The position numbers and the translations under genes are program-made. From positions 1 through 59,157 of the IMG/VR virus record IMGVR_UViG_3300046804_004972: a DNA stretch of 59,157 nt; one strand, given 5' to 3'. Shown in pieces: positions 41,869 to 55,400 of the stretch; position 1 is the stretch's first letter, and each line of letters begins with the position of its first letter. The notes under the pieces are model-generated. The model searched no databases. It was not told the DNA's origin and saw only the letters and a list, made by a program, of their open reading frames with translations. The stretch is from a virus.

Positions 41869-43434
41869 TCAGAATTGCAAAATTACTTTAATATCTTCTT
41901 TTTGGTTTGCGGATCTTGTAATCGAAGGTCTATTGTCAACATATATTATATTTCCCGAGTATTTTTTAACCTCAGGATTTGCTAAACCATTTTCAAAATA
42001 TTGACCCAATTTATATAACTTATTTATCAACGTAGTCGATACTCCTGTAAAAGAATTATCAATAAGAATGTCAAATGTTCCTCCTTTTATGGTCAAATTG
42101 CCAGATCCTGTAGGTGAAGATGTAAATCTATTGAGATTGTATCCAAAAGATGGAATATTTAAAGGATTACTAGGAGATCCCGTACTTGCAAATCCTACTA
42201 AACTTTTATCTTGCCAATATTTCAAAACTCCTGTTTTTTGGTCATAAGAAACTACCCTTCCTATAGCAGTAATTCCTGTTCCAACTGTTTGTGTTATAAG
42301 TGAGTCCGCAACAAAATTAACCGTACTATATCCAGAACCAACTCGTATTGCAGATACAGCACTAGCTAAATCTAAATTTAATAACGAATTTGAGTCATAT
42401 GATTGGGGATTTTCTACAATTCCAATTCTAGCAATTTGATTTCCTGTTATAAAATCCGGATCTTCATCATTATTTTCTATTCTAGAATAAACTAAAACAT
42501 TATAAGCACCCAACTCTCTAAAGATATCATATCCATGTCCACCTTTAGGTGGAATAATAACATCAAACTCTGGTTTAATTGTTGCACTACTAACAGGAAC
42601 ATTTCCAGACATCAAATCTAAAGTCCCATATGTATATCCAGATCCTCCATTATTTACAGTTACTGAATCAATTTCAGATTGATTATTTACTACCACAGTT
42701 GCTGTAGCACCACTTCCATCCCCGTAAATTGGTACATTTGGATATATTCCTTCACCAACACCAATGTTTTGTCCTTTATTCCTAACAGTTATTATTTTTA
42801 TTTGCCCACTTGTTGTTGCATTATTTCTTATTGCATAATATAGTGGATTTGTATTCCAATCATATGGAACTGGAATGTAATTTAAAAGATCAAATTTAAT
42901 TATATCACTAGGACTAATAGTATAAAGATATTTCCAAATATATCCATCTCCACTTGTTCCTGCCGATCTTGGTTCTAAATCGGTAAATGTCGGTTCATCT
43001 AATGATGGTCTACCTGTTGGATTATCCGGACCAATTCCATTATATAAACAAATATAAACTTGATAATTTGAATTTACAACATAAAAATTAGAAGAATATA
43101 AACTTACCGAACCTGATGGGATAGATTTTTTATCCCTACTAATATCATGACGATACATGTCATATGTTGTACCAGATTCCCATTGAATTTTTCTTACAAC
43201 TAATTTAACATCATCAGATTTTATTTTTTTCAACCCTATCATAGTATCCCAATAATCATTTTCTTGTTCAAAACAGTCCTTAGGGGATGGTGGATTGTTT
43301 TCCCATGTAGAACTATATGATGTTGCATTGGGGAGTCCTACAAATGTATAATATGAATTTGTAGATGATGAAACTCCGGCAACGAAATTTTTTGCATTTA
43401 ATATTCTAATTTGATCAGTTATAATTGCTGACAT
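41869..43434 (-). CDS. 8: gp8-like baseplate wedge protein
   Basis: A 521-aa wedge subunit (T4 gp8 334 aa). The C-terminus N-I-I-Y-V-D-N-R-P-S-I-T-R and K-E-D-I-K-V-I-L-Q-F matches the end of T4 gp8. Typical gp8 features are also DYWDTMIGLKKI near residue 60 and GDGYIWKYLYTISPSD near 157-172. The extra length includes a GxGY segment (G-D-G-S-G-A-T-A and N-N-G-G-S-G-Y-T, about 235-275). A TATAAATA promoter lies in the 38-base gap upstream; no good Shine-Dalgarno is visible. Confidence 0.9.
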   Translation of the reverse strand: MSAIITDQIRILNAKNFVAGVSSSTNSYYTFVGLPNATSYSSTWENNPPSPKDCFEQENDYWDTMIGLKKIKSDDVKLVVRKIQWESGTTYDMYRHDISRDKKSIPSGSVSLYSSNFYVVNSNYQVYICLYNGIGPDNPTGRPSLDEPTFTDLEPRSAGTSGDGYIWKYLYTISPSDIIKFDLLNYIPVPYDWNTNPLYYAIRNNATTSGQIKIITVRNKGQNIGVGEGIYPNVPIYGDGSGATATVVVNNQSEIDSVTVNNGGSGYTYGTLDLMSGNVPVSSATIKPEFDVIIPPKGGHGYDIFRELGAYNVLVYSRIENNDEDPDFITGNQIARIGIVENPQSYDSNSLLNLDLASAVSAIRVGSGYSTVNFVADSLITQTVGTGITAIGRVVSYDQKTGVLKYWQDKSLVGFASTGSPSNPLNIPSFGYNLNRFTSSPTGSGNLTIKGGTFDILIDNSFTGVSTTLINKLYKLGQYFENGLANPEVKKYSGNIIYVDNRPSITRSANQKEDIKVILQF

Positions 43435-43451
43435 TTTTAAAGGTTTTTATT

Positions 43452-43459
43452 TATTTATA
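43452..43459 (-). promoter_or_regulatory. late promoter for gp8 and the DUF4815 gene
   Basis: Minus-strand TATAAATA between the giant gp7-like gene and gp8, 17 bases upstream of the ATG. Confidence 0.6.
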
Positions 43460-43472
43460 GGTAATTGTGCAA

Positions 43473-46400
43473 TTATGATGTAGAATATCCAATATATCTA
43501 AGAGGATTATATCTTTTTATGATGGGTGCGGTTTCAAGACCAACAATTCCATTTGTATTTGAAATTGTAAATTCTTTTGGAGAAGTTCTGTATCCTTGTA
43601 AGAAACTAATTCTTCCCCAAGAGTATTCTCCATAAAAAGAACTGTATCCCAAACCAGTCAATCCATTGTATGAAGAAACTGCAACTGCAACCTTTGCAAC
43701 AAAAGTTAATCCAATTCCTGCAACATTAGTTGTGGCAATGGAAACTGAAGAAACCTTATAAATGTTATCCAAGAAAGTTGTTCCAACACCAACAATAGAA
43801 TTAGATTCATTTAAACTTATAATTCCATTACCAACGTTACTATTATAAACTATAAAATAATATCCAGTTTGTAACTGACTTAATGTAATTGCTGTTCCAA
43901 CAACATTAACATTCCTCAAGAATGAATCATTTTTTATATGAAGATCAAATATAATTGCCGTAGATGCAATTCCAACTAGAGTGCCTGTAGAAATTCCACT
44001 GATAACACCAAAATCACCTTCATAATTAACTTCTTCTATTGTTTCAATGATAGGTGTTGGGTGTTCAATTAAAACTGATGGTGGATTGCTTTGAGAATAG
44101 TTTGATCCATATTCTAATGTAGTTATTCCTACAATAGATCCATTTGAAATCGTTGTAGAAAATCTAGCAGTTGTTCCAACTCCAACAGGAGATGATATTG
44201 AAACGGTTGGCGCGTTAGTATATCCAATACCGGAAGATATAAGATCAAGATAGGAAATAGAACCTGCTGCAGAAACTATTGCCGTTGCGTAGGCACCAAC
44301 TTTAGGTTCTTGAGAAATAATACGTATTTTAGAAATAAATTTATTTGATGCATTTTCTCTTTCATTATCAAAGAATGTTTTTACACTAGATACAAAAATT
44401 ATAGTTGAACCTATACCAACATTTTGAATAATATTAGTTGTTGGTTCAATAGATGGTTCATACATTTCTCTATCTTTTCCTACAGATCTACCATTTATTA
44501 CTCTATCTTCAGTTTGTTTGCACCAAATAATAGGTCTAGAATAAAACTCATCATTAGAAATTCCTGGTCCAGGATATGTATTTGTAATTACAGTATTTGA
44601 AGAGTTTATGATGTCAATACTTCTACTATTTTCAGTAAGATTTTCAGTATTATCATAAATTCTTAAATCATCTCCAATCTTAACTGTTTCTAAAATATCA
44701 ACATCTCTAGTGTCAATATTGGATGTTCCTCTATAAAAATATATCTTTAGAGTATCTCCACCCCAATTTTCTTCAGCAGGTTTAGGTGCCTCAGTAAATG
44801 TAATAATACTTCCTCCATCAAATACATAAGATTGATTTGGAACTTGAAGTATATCATTTATAAAGACTAAAAGGTTCGATGAGAGATTAATCTTTGAGTT
44901 TTCTTTTGCCAAAATGCTAATAGGAAGACCATCCAATTTAAGTTGGAAAGATCTCTTAAATCCATCAAACTCATTTGAAAAATCATCAAAAATTTGAAGA
45001 TCACCTATTGTCCAAGATGCAAATTTGTTATTGTAAATTTGATCTACAGAAATTCTAAATTCATTGAATGGTTTTGATGAATCTGTAGGAATTCCTGTTG
45101 CCCCTCCAATAGGAATTGTCAAAATATCGTCAATTCTATAATTATATCCACTGTTAATAATTTCAAAATCAACAATACTAGATCCTTGCCCAACAACAAC
45201 ATTTACTACTGCTTCTGTTCCAAAACCAGATGAAACTGAACTATACTTTAAAGGAATATTTGAATATGATAGTGGAGAATCGAATATTACAATTGGAGGA
45301 TTCGTTGAAGTGTAACCTGTTCCCGGATTCGTTATTGCAACACTGACAATATTTCCATTTGAAATACTAGCAGTTCCGACAAAATGTAGATTTGGGGTTT
45401 CTAAAGATGAAGTAGTTACAGCAACTCTCACAGTTTGAATACCGGATCTGTAACCAGATCCACTATTGCCTATAGAAATGGATTGAATAGTGCCAGCAAT
45501 AGATACTATCGCAGTTCCTCCAGCAGAAACTAATGGTTGATATCCAAAACCAGAAGTTGATCCAACAGATATAATCACACCTCCAATAGGAACTCCCGAA
45601 GTATTCACATCATATGCAGTAGAAATGCCTGTGCCTTTAAAATATGCACTAGTAATTCCTGATTTCTCTTCAAGATAATAATTTCCAACTACCGGACTAA
45701 TATCAGAATTTTCTGGTCCCTGGAATATATCTTTTATCAATAAAATTGCATTACTAGTTGATATTCCAGTAACATTAGAACCACCTACTTTAAGAGAAAA
45801 ATCGGTCTTAATGCCAGTGAATTGATTAGATATGTCATCAAAAATGTAATTTGTAGAATATGGATCATTTGAAGAATTGACCGCAGAAGATCTACAAAAT
45901 ACTCTTCCACTAAATGTAGAATGTGTTGTTATTCCACTATAATCTCTATCATCTGGTCCATTGGTAATTGTACCAATTGGGTTAGGACCGTAAGGAGGAT
46001 CTACAAAATTTATAACATTATCAACTATATTGTAATTGCCATAAACTTTAGTTATCAAAGAATTTGCATTGTGAACTTTGAGTTCAGAACCAACTGCCTT
46101 TCTTTGAACTCTAATAACATTTGTAGTTCCTACTCCAACAGCAGAAACTCTCATAATCTCATCATTAATATTCAATAAATTTTCTGAAAAAACATTATCA
46201 ACATTTGATATCTTTATAAGGGTATCGGTGAATCCAACATCTTCTAATAAATGTGTGGTTGTTGAGGTAGAAACCAAAGGAGATTGTATCATATTATCAA
46301 TAGATATCAAAACTCTATTATTTTCATTATAAGAAATCAATCTATGATTTGTTCCCAATCCAACAAAAGTGAGATCAAGAACCTCTGGAACTAATTTGAG

Positions 46401-49400
46401 AGCATTTTCTGCAGTAGATGCCAATTTAATTTCATAATCATTGATCTTAACAGCATACACATTTCTAGGAAGTTTGTCTGTTGATCCTATTCCTGGTATT
46501 GTAGTTGTTCCAATTCCAATTGCATTTTGAGTGCTTGTTTGATATCCATCATACAGATAAGAAATTTTTTCTCCAGTTCTAAAGAAATGGTCTGGAATTT
46601 TAATTATATTTCTAGTAGTATCTACTATCTGTGAATTATTTCCAAGGAAATATCTGTGGAAAATTGGAAGATTTTTATGTGTTACATAGAATGATCTTTT
46701 AACGTCGTTTAAAGTTCCAATGTAAACGTTAAACCCACTTTCAATGTTAGAATCACCAAAAACTATTTCACTTTCTGTAGCATTTGCATCTGGTTGATTT
46801 AATGAATTGATAAAACATCTAACTTCAACATTAATATTTGGATTAGGAGTAAAGTTAACATTTAAATCTGATCCGAATAGTGAAGATGAAAATACTCCTA
46901 TTGAAGAATCCGTAACTACAGTTCCAAATTCAGTGATATATGTATCAATTGTGCTATTAACAACTACCAATTCGCACATTTGATATCTATTATTAGTTTT
47001 ATCCTCCACACTAGCCAACAAATATGCTCCATTGGATGGATTTTTAATAGTAGCAACAGTATTTGCTATTGGACTTGCACTTGAAGAAATTGGAGTAATA
47101 GAAGATGATATCTTTGTAGTTGTAAGTGTGTGTGTACCAACTCCAACTGATGAAGTATTGGCAATTGAAACTGATATTGTATTGATAGTATAATCGGTAG
47201 TTACTCCTACAGAAGGAATCAAATCAACTTTAATTAAATTAGAATCAATATAGGCATTAAAAGTACCTATTCCAGAAATAGATTGAGGATTTAATAAATC
47301 GTTATCTAATTGACCATACTCCGATATATAAACGTTAGAATTATCGTGTATCAAATTAATTTCATCCACTTCAAAATAACTCGAATCTATTGATTTAACT
47401 TCAACTAATAGTTTTGAAGTTCTAAAAGTTGTAGCAATTCCCACAACTGTAGTTGATGCATATCCTACATTTAAATCGGACTTGTAATGCTCAATTTTTA
47501 CAGTGTCTCCGAGTTGTGTTGTTCCAATTCCAATAGAACTATTATTTAAATTAAACGATACATAAGAAATATTATAGTCTTCACTAGTAAAGTTTTGTGG
47601 ATAGAATAAAAGTTGTCCTCTAGATCCAAATATACGAAAATCGAAAGATCCCATATCATTTTTTGTTTCAACTCTTCCATATTGATTGAAGAAAGAGAAA
47701 GATCCATCCTGAAGTAAAGAAATAATATTGAATTGTTTGTTATCTGTAAAGAAAGTATCCTCAATCAGAATAAAATACTTTCTATAATTTGATAGTGAAG
47801 ATGAAAACTCATCAACAACCGAAAATACTTCATCTCTTGGATTACTATCAAATTGAGAACTAACGTCATCAATTGTTAAAACTAAATTTCCAGAAGATTC
47901 TATGTAATCTTGAATTACTTTGGAATCAAATTTGATTTGATCGGAAACGATTTTATTGCCAAGATCTATAGAATTTTCTGTGACTAGATCAAAATCATAA
48001 ACGCAATTTAAGTTAGCTGAAGAAATTATATCGGAAGTTGTTATAACTTTTCCTAAATTCTGATCTGTACATATTCCAGAAACTAGATCACATTCACCGG
48101 ATATAAAGGTTGGGGTTGATTCAATGACCAAATCACTAAACTTTTTAAAACCAACAGTATGATTTAAAGAGTTTACGACAGAATCCCAACGATCATATGA
48201 AACTTTTGATTGAAGAGAATATGAAAAATACTGATAATAATCATTATTATGCATTCTTTGAGTATTATCATTTAAAAATCCAGTACTTGTTTTAGATCCC
48301 GATCTTACAATAGATGTGGAATTTAACAAATAATCGGAATCATATTTAATTATATCTGTTATTATAGCTTTTGATGCTGAAGATTTGCCTTTAATTATAT
48401 CATTAATTTTAAATATTTCCTTTGTTGATATTTTCAAATAATCATTCTTATTATCAAAACTTTGAACTTTACCAATACTATCTTTATCTGAAGAAACATT
48501 TTCTCCAATATAAAACTCATTTTTGCTCAATTCAATATCAAATACTGGTAAATACTTTTCAGCAACAACTCTGCCGGATGATTTTAAAGGATTAAATACT
48601 CCAGGAATATTAGTTCCAGAAAAATAATCCGATAAATTAAAGACTATTGACGGATTTACTCCACCAATATTTGGATCTATGGATTTTATAGTAAAAAATT
48701 CATATGAATAGTTTTCTGAATTGTAACCCCTAAACTTATATCCTGTTGATGCTGTAGAAACAGTTGTATTTTCAATTAAAATCTTATCTCCAACAACAAA
48801 TGGGAAATCAGATGCTGTGCTAAATCCTGACAAAAATCCAACATCAAGAGTTACTGTCACATCCTTTGTGGTTGTATTAAATCCAATATTCTTAATTTTT
48901 GAAGCATTTGAATTGTTAATAGGAACAATTCTTGGAGGAGCACTATAAATTCCCTTCGTATTTTGTACGATCGTAACTTTATTTTTTTCTATTGAATAAT
49001 TGAAAACTGCATCTTTAACAACTTGATTGGTAAATCCATCAATTAAAACCAAATCTGGTGCAGTAGTATAATTTTTTCCTGGAGATAATATATTTACACT
49101 CTTAACAGAATTTAAAGGATCAATTTTTAAAGATATTGGTAAATTAGATGATGGTCTTATTGTATTATCTGAAGAATAGTCAAATCCATAGTCAATGATG
49201 TTTACTGACTTTATTTTTCCAATATTTGAACTATTTGGAATTAAGATAGCACCATAACCATCAATAGATACAATTGAACTTATTCCTGGCAGAGTTTTAT
49301 AATTTTTTCCTCCGTTAGTCATTCTTACGGAGTGTATTGGACCACTACTAAAACCAGTTCTGGCATAATATGCTAAATTTGAACTAGAACTACTATAACT

Positions 49401-52400
49401 TGAAGATTCTGGAATATCTGCGATATAATAAGATATTGTATTTGATGTAATTCCACTTACTATCTGTGTTCCGGAATATTTACTAGAAACTTTTGTTATT
49501 ATGTTGTTATTAGTAACATTTTCAGAATCACTAATTAATGATTTTTTGATGGTAGGTACATCAATAAGTCTATTTGGATTTGAAGGAATTAAGTTATAGT
49601 ATAGTATATTTGGAATGTTTTCATCAATCTTTAAAATTAAAGAAGCATTAGTAAGTCCAGGTTCCGATACTCTCGTAATATTTTTAGTATTTAATTTATT
49701 GACAAAGTTTTTATCTGTAAAAATTTCTAATTTAAAGGCAGAATATCTCTGTGAATTTTGAATAAAAGATAGAGATGGGTCGGATAGATCAAAAATAACT
49801 GATCCATTTTTGTACGCAAAAATATTTGGATTTACTTCAGCAATTGTACCTCCAGAAGCACTGTTAATATCAACTTCAATTGCCGGAACTTGAGTGCAAT
49901 TATAATAAGAACTTGCAAGTTTTATTGTATTTTTATCAATAACTACGGTATAATAAATTTCATCATTAAGTAATCCTCCAGAGGGTGATGTTGAAGTATG
50001 AATTACTTTAGTGCCAGTTTTATAATTATGATTGTTTATTGTTATTGTATTTTTAGATGCATCAACATTTGATGTTGAGAAAGTTCTTGGATTAAAGACC
50101 ACTCTAGAATTTACATCATTATACAAAACTTTATACGTAGTAGAAATTCCAGAAATCACATCTACATCAATTATTTCGGCATATGAAACATCATGAGCAG
50201 TTTTAGTTGTTATCGTAGCAACAATTTTATCTACGGTTGCAGTGATTGTATTATTATATTTGGTTTTAAAACTATGAATTGTACCAGTTCCGGTCCCCAA
50301 TAAGAACAAAGTTCCATTATTCCTTTTTGAACTATCAACACCAACAAAAGTTCCTGTGGTAGATAATCCAACTTTAAATGTCGAAATTCCGATCAGATCA
50401 TTAGAAACTTTTGCGACATATACTGTAGATTGGTCTGGTAAATTAAATGAAGACACTCCGTTAGTGGAAATTGATATTGAGTTTCCTCCATTATTTGAAT
50501 AAATTAATTCATCACCAGTTGTAAAATTATGGTTTGGTAGATATAGTGTTTTTGTGGGAATAAAAATAGAAGTAATTCCGAATCCAGGATTTGAGAATTG
50601 TAAAGTATATCCAATTCCAACTCCTTGTGAAGAACCAATACCCAAAGTTTCTGATGGATCAAAATAAAATTCCCTATCAAGCACTGAATTTGAATTGGTT
50701 TCTAGTACATTTAATAAGAATTTTCTAGGAAATTCAAAAATAAAATCAGAAATGCTGTGCGATGATCCAACAGTATTGTCATATGATCTAAGAACTTTTA
50801 TTCTAGAATTATTTTTATCAATTGATAAAATTTTAACTTTTTCAGTGCCTATTCCAACAATATCATTTTCAATAATATATGGATAATTTAAATTACCAGT
50901 AACTTCAAAATAAGTTACAATTCCGGTAATCGCAGTTGATGCTACACCAACCGTCAACTTTAGTGTGTTTGATACTATTGATACTGGAAAATTGCCGTAT
51001 AGGTTTGTTTTTGAAGTTGATAATCCACTAATAGAAACAATATCATTGTATTTTAAATTGTGAGGTTCGGTTGAAATAGCAATTATTCCATTAAATGATC
51101 TATCTTCAAAAAATTTAACATTATTTAAAGTTTCTCTGGAATAAAAAATAGAATCTATATCTTTCCCAACAATAGAGTCAACATCAGCTGCTGCTCCAAA
51201 TCCTCCAGTGCCCTCATTATCAAATGATACAACATCGCCTACTCTATAATTAAATCCACCCGTTTTTATTTCTAAAGAATCTATTGAACCAGAAAAAGTG
51301 GAATTAATTTTTGTTATTTGTTCTGTTATTTTATTTGGTTGCTCTATGTAATTATAGTTACTATTCTTTTCTGTTAAGTTGTATGGATTAGTATTTCTTT
51401 TCCAATTTTCACTATTAAGATCAATAAATTCGTCCGTAGATTTTGAATCGTAATTAAATTCTATAGGTAAGTTCTTATAAGTTTTTCCTATGATATATGG
51501 AAATTGTGGAATTCCCGTTGATACATCTAAGGGGCAAAAATATGCATATGTTCCATTAGGAAATTCTGGGGTTACACAATACCTTCCATTATGTTCATCC
51601 AAATCACCAATTCCCTTATATTCAAAATCATCAATAAAGAATCCAACCGCAAAAGGAGGTCTATTTGGATCTTCTTGAGATGACTCTTTTCTAATATATC
51701 CACTTCTTAATGGAGAAACATTTGAAGTTTCTGATAATGGGTCGGAATATCCATATGGACCATAAATTGGATTTCCATCATAAGACCATCCGACTATGGG
51801 TGAGTGATTTTTTTTAGTATTTAATGGATCGTCATTTGCTAAATCGGAAATATATTTAATTTCTCCTTCAAAAAACGTTTGAGAAAACAGTATTTTTCTT
51901 AAATTTTCTGGCAAATACAAATGGCAATATTGAAGATTATTTTTATTTAAAGAAGGAACAAATAAACCTCCTTCTTTTAAATTAATGTAATTGATATTTT
52001 TTTCAAACTCATTAACATTCCAAGATTTAATTTGAGCATAAAGTTTAGCTCCTGAACCGGCACTAGAAACATTAATAAATGTTCCTTTATTATAACCAAC
52101 ACCACCACTAATTACTTTTACGGATGTTATAAAACCATTTTTTATAATCGGAGTTAAAACAGCACCATTTCCATCTCCAATAATTTCCAAATTTGGAGAA
52201 GATGAGTATCCGTAACCTTGATTTTCTACAACTATTTCAACTATACGACCATTTGAAATTATAGGTGTCAATTGAGCGTTTAATCCTGAATTCAAATTAA
52301 ATGTTGGTTGATGATTGTAGTTTATAATATCAATTGAACCATAATTAAATCCGCCTATATCGGATCCAGTTTTTAATTTAGAATCTAAAGACACTGAAGT

Positions 52401-55400
52401 AATTGATCCTCTAAAAATGGGATTAATTACTGCATTTTGATTGCCTGGAGTAAATGTTGAAACTCCAGTCAATCCATTGATTGTCACTTGAATTTCTGGA
52501 TAATTAAAAATATGTTGTCCAGTAGGAGAAGATTTTAAATTGACAAATTGATTAGTTTTATAGTAAAAATCTTTAGCAGTTTTACCTACTCCAATCTGAC
52601 ACAAATAAAACTCATTATCGTCAAGTTTTTTTACATAATAAGATGTGGATGATAGTCCACTAATTTGAGTTTGAGAATATGAATATGAAATTATTTCGCC
52701 ATCGGAATAACCATGATTTGGTGAATTAATAGTATTTTTAGCAGTGTTTATTCCTGATGAGTAAACAATATTTTTTCTATTTGAATAATTAAGTCCTTCA
52801 TTTTCAATACTTATAGATCCTAGTTTTTTCTTCTTTGTAGTGGACCTTAAAGAATGAATCCCCGAACCAAAAGAAGATATTCCTACAGTGTTGATTCCGG
52901 ATGCTGCCTCATCAAAAGTTTTGTGTAATTTTACAGTAAATGCATCTTGAATGTTTATAAAATATTGAGAATTAGTTGACAATCCTACTAGAGTTTCTCC
53001 ACCATTAGTTTGATAAACGACCTTTTCGTAATTTCTAAATCTATGATAGGTTGAAAATGATATTGTATCATCATCAAGACTAACAGATCCTTTAAATTGA
53101 GAAGCATTAAAATTTACAATATGATCATATGAAATTAAATTGCATTTTGCTGTAGCACCAGATCCATTTCCTCCACTAATTGAGATGATTGGAGTTTCTA
53201 AGTAATCATGACCTTGATCAATTATTTCTATTCTCTTTAAGGTGCCACTGACAGAAACTACTGCAGTTGCTCCATATCCTACTCCATCTATAATATCAAG
53301 AGAAGGTGGATTTATAACATCATAATCTTTTCCAGAATTTAAAACATCAATTTTTTCAATAGGACCATAGTAAACGGAATCTTTTGACTTATGACTAAGA
53401 ATCTCGACACCATTTGAAAACATTCCAACAAATCCAGGTTGAATCTCTTGAACTGTTTTTAGTTGTTGCGGATTAGAAAACTTTCGTATAATTTTTGAAG
53501 TGTTTATTTCTTGTTCCGAATTACTAAAAAGAGTTAATTTGTTTGTATTTTCCGGAACTTGACCTACTGAAAATAATGTAATAGAAGTATTTTTTCCTAA
53601 ATTTTTTGCAGTATATATGTCACCCCTAGTATTGTAAATTTTTATCCTATCATTATCAATTTTTTCTACAAAATACCTTCTCTCACTTAAATTAACTATT
53701 CTATTAGTAGAATTTGTATAACTATACTTTACAGAATCACCTGTAAAAAATCCATGATTCTTTACGAATAAAATATTACTTTCAGCAAGCAATCCTCCAA
53801 AAGTGACTTCCTTCTTTTTGGCAGATAAATCACTTTGATAATATGGTAAAGATGCTGAATAAACATAAAAATTATTATCAGAATCTTTATATGAATTTAA
53901 TACATTTGAGGAATACTTTTCGGATAATTCTGGATAACTTATAAAAGTAGATTTTGATAAAAGTCTTTTTGCAGTAAAAGCATCAACGACAGGATATCTT
54001 GTTATTGTGGAGAACTCCTTTTTAATAATGTTAATTCCATTAACAATAATTATTTCATCAACTTGATCATTAATTCCTGATGGAAGTTTTGCAATATAAG
54101 ATAAAAGTATTCTATCTCCAACGTTTATGATATTATTATCAAAAGTTCTAAATGAATATTTCAAATTATTATTATTTCCTTCTCCTTTAAAGGATGAAAT
54201 CTTATAACTTACAGAAATATTATGTAAAAAAGATCTAGATCTAATATCAGTTAAGTTTTCACCCAGTGTTTTGATATAAATTTCATCATCTTTTGCAAAA
54301 TATTTGCCATTATCATCATAAACTAAATCTGAAATTACTCCAGTAATTCTAAATTTAATTAAATCATTAGAAGTTACATTTTCTGGATCTTCATAATTAC
54401 TTGCATATACATTTAAAAATATATCTTGACTTTCTAAAATATCCTGATCAATACCAGAACACTCAAAAAATTGAGTTAGTGATTTTGATTTGTAGTTAAT
54501 AGTTACTTGAGTTCCATTTGACAAATCAACTATCAATTGCCCAGAGTCTGGAAATCCTACAGTACTATCTACATCCAGATAATCTTGAGAAGAAGTTGCA
54601 TTTGATATTAATTTAGTTTTTGGATGAATTTTAAAATTTCCATAAACTGATCCAGTAACATTAATATCTTTGTCATAGTCATAATCTATACTCAAAACAT
54701 AATGGTCTTTATTATTTTTGTTAAAAAATTGAACATTAGTTACAGTTCCATAAGCAAAATTCAAACCTTGTTGAGAAGGTTGATAAATTGTTTTATTTAA
54801 TAGTTTTAATAAATCTCCTTTTATTTCTTGTACTACAAGATCTTTAGTGATTCTATATTGAGAATCTGATGGTCTGATGAGATAATCTCTTGGTTTTATT
54901 ACATTTACTTGTTCTCCATAAAGAGCACCAAAGAGAATTTTGAAAGATTCATCAGTTCCTTTAAGTGAATAAAAATCTTTTGATTGCTTTATAAATGTCT
55001 TTTCATTCAATCCTGAGAAAAATTCAATATTTTCAAATCCAGGAGTGATTAATGTTTTTGCTTTTTTGAAAAATTCTTTTAGGAATAAAATACTTAAATT
55101 AGTTACAATATCACCCGAAACGTGATCAGAACTGTTAGTGCTTTCAAAAACAACTTCAGAAATTTCATTATTATTTTTTAGTGAAGAAATTCCACTAAAA
55201 CCTCTTATACAACCCTGAAAACTAGTTGAAGTTTTGCTAGTGTACGTAATTATTTCATTATTAATTTTAATAATTCCATATCTTTCTGGAAATCCATAAG
55301 TTGACACCACATCAATAGATGTATCAAAAATTGACACATCTTTTTGTAGTATAGTACTTTCTACTAAATTCGTTAAATTATCTACCTTTACATACTGATC

